DNA of 64,000 bases from a bacterium. GTDB taxonomy: Bacteria > Armatimonadota > Abditibacteriia > Abditibacteriales > Abditibacteriaceae. The stretch lies in contig SDZD01000018.1 in NCBI GenBank assembly GCA_004172935.1, positions 37,516-101,515 of the forward strand. The letters are read 5' to 3'. The notes beneath the pieces are model-generated. The model was not told where the DNA came from and ran no database searches. It was given only the letters and a program-made list of their open reading frames with translations. The position numbers were made by a program, and so were the translations under genes. Positions 63,418 to 64,000 of the stretch are shown piece by piece; the stretch's first letter is position 1, and each line of letters begins with the position of its first letter.

Positions 63418-64000
63418 ATGACACCGAACCTCGAACACCAGATTACCGCTCGCAGTCCAGAGCTCAAGCCAAAACTGCGGCACCAAGTCCCACTCGAAAG
63501 GTTTCGGGGTTTGCTCGCTTCCATCGGGCAGCGCCGATCTTTGCTCATCGCCTTTTTTGCGGCAACAGCAATCCTTCTGTTCCTACTGCTTCGCTTCGGT
63601 TTCCACGCCCCAGCGAAAACCACCCAAATTCCGTTGTTGGCGACACTCGTAGTTGGCGGAGTGCCGCTGATTTTTGAGCTGCTGCAAAAGCTGTGGCGGC
63701 GCGAGTTCGGCTCCGATCTGCTGGCGGGCATCTCCATCGTTACTTCGGCATTACTGGGCGAATATCTGGCGGGGGCCATTGTGGTGCTGATGCTTTCTGG
63801 CGGGGAGGCATTGGAAAGTTACGCGCTTCGCAGCGCCTCTTCGGTGCTGTCGGCCCTCGCCAAAAGAGTGCCTTCGGTGGCCCATCGCAAGCGTGATGCT
63901 GAGATTGTGGAGGTCGCGCTTCAAGATGTGGAAGTGAACGACCTGTTGGTCATTTATCCGCATGACATCTGTCCTGTCGATGGCACCGTAGTGTCGGGGC
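63418..64000 (+). CDS. Heavy-metal-type P-type ATPase, N-terminal part (runs off the window)
   Basis: An open frame with no stop from the ATG at 63418 to the end of the window, 194 residues seen. A basic N-terminal tail (LKPKLRHQVPLERFRGLLAS) precedes two membrane helices (LIAFFAATAILLFLLLRF, IPLLATLVVGGVPLIFELLQ). These are followed by the characteristic FGSDLLAGISIVTSALLGEYLAGAIVVLMLSGGEALESYALRSASS and the actuator-domain beginning VEVNDLLVIYPHDICPVDGTVVSG. This is the P1B transporter pattern (Cu/Ag/Zn/Cd export or related). No N-terminal metal-binding CxxC is present in what is visible. In DosR-type regulons a P-type ATPase such as CtpF is a common member, which fits the context. Confidence 0.82.
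   Translation, partial: MTPNLEHQITARSPELKPKLRHQVPLERFRGLLASIGQRRSLLIAFFAATAILLFLLLRFGFHAPAKTTQIPLLATLVVGGVPLIFELLQKLWRREFGSDLLAGISIVTSALLGEYLAGAIVVLMLSGGEALESYALRSASSVLSALAKRVPSVAHRKRDAEIVEVALQDVEVNDLLVIYPHDICPVDGTVVSG

Overview
The window reads as a bacterial chromosome segment, most likely from an Armatimonadota (or closely related Abditibacteriota) soil or rock-dwelling heterotroph. The main evidence is two DUF1559-type pseudopilin genes whose leader runs [31 protein letters not shown] and continues into SNLKQIGL and QYTQDYDE. Other hints are a GH95 fucosidase, a GH27/36-like alpha-galactosidase, many large secreted proteins and a very long SARP/NB-ARC/TPR regulator. The lineage call is inference from protein style only. 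No rRNA, tRNA or CRISPR array was found.

Layout. 1-5.3 kb: a decaying carbohydrate locus with broken GH106-like and GH2 tails around an intact polysaccharide deacetylase and a secreted protein. 5.3-11.4 kb: a 1,236-aa secreted phospholipase-C-like multidomain protein closed by a 33-bp perfect palindrome, then a small operon of secreted proteins and a bicupin. 11.5-17 kb: a 1,526-aa BTAD/NB-ARC/TPR regulator coupled to a separate ORF that is a third copy of its own TPR module. 17-19.2 kb: repeat-rich DNA with a MITE-like element and two broken 3' fragments of a comM-type gene around a pseudopilin gene. 19.3-26.2 kb: a LacI-controlled glycosidase cluster. 26.4-32.1 kb: a LysR regulator divergent from a complete pyruvate dehydrogenase operon (E1a, E1b, E2, E3). 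32.2-39.7 kb: miscellaneous secreted proteins, two alkaline-phosphatase-superfamily enzymes, a solute-binding protein and a broken MgtC/DUF4010 gene. 39.9-46.8 kb: two more comM fragments flanking a ~5.6 kb SBBP/beta-helix surface-protein gene that carries two single-base frameshifts in homopolymers.

46.9-64 kb is the most coherent system. A GAF-domain sensor kinase and a NarL/DosR-type regulator lie beside a block of dormancy/hypoxia-type genes: cupin, GNAT, DUF1275, two Acg-like nitroreductases, three universal stress proteins, a receiver with Asp replaced by Glu, a baeRF-family protein, a zinc alcohol dehydrogenase, phosphoketolase and a metal P-type ATPase that runs off the end. Four promoters in this block carry the same 18-bp dyad, ATCRCYCAWTTRGGTGAT. 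In three of the four it lies exactly 21 bases before a GATAAT/GACAAT -10 box, which centres it near -41.5, the class II activator position. I read this as a DosR-like regulon with its own operator, not recognised by me as a described motif. Together with the PDH operon and phosphoketolase it suggests a switch between aerobic pyruvate oxidation and a low-oxygen survival metabolism.
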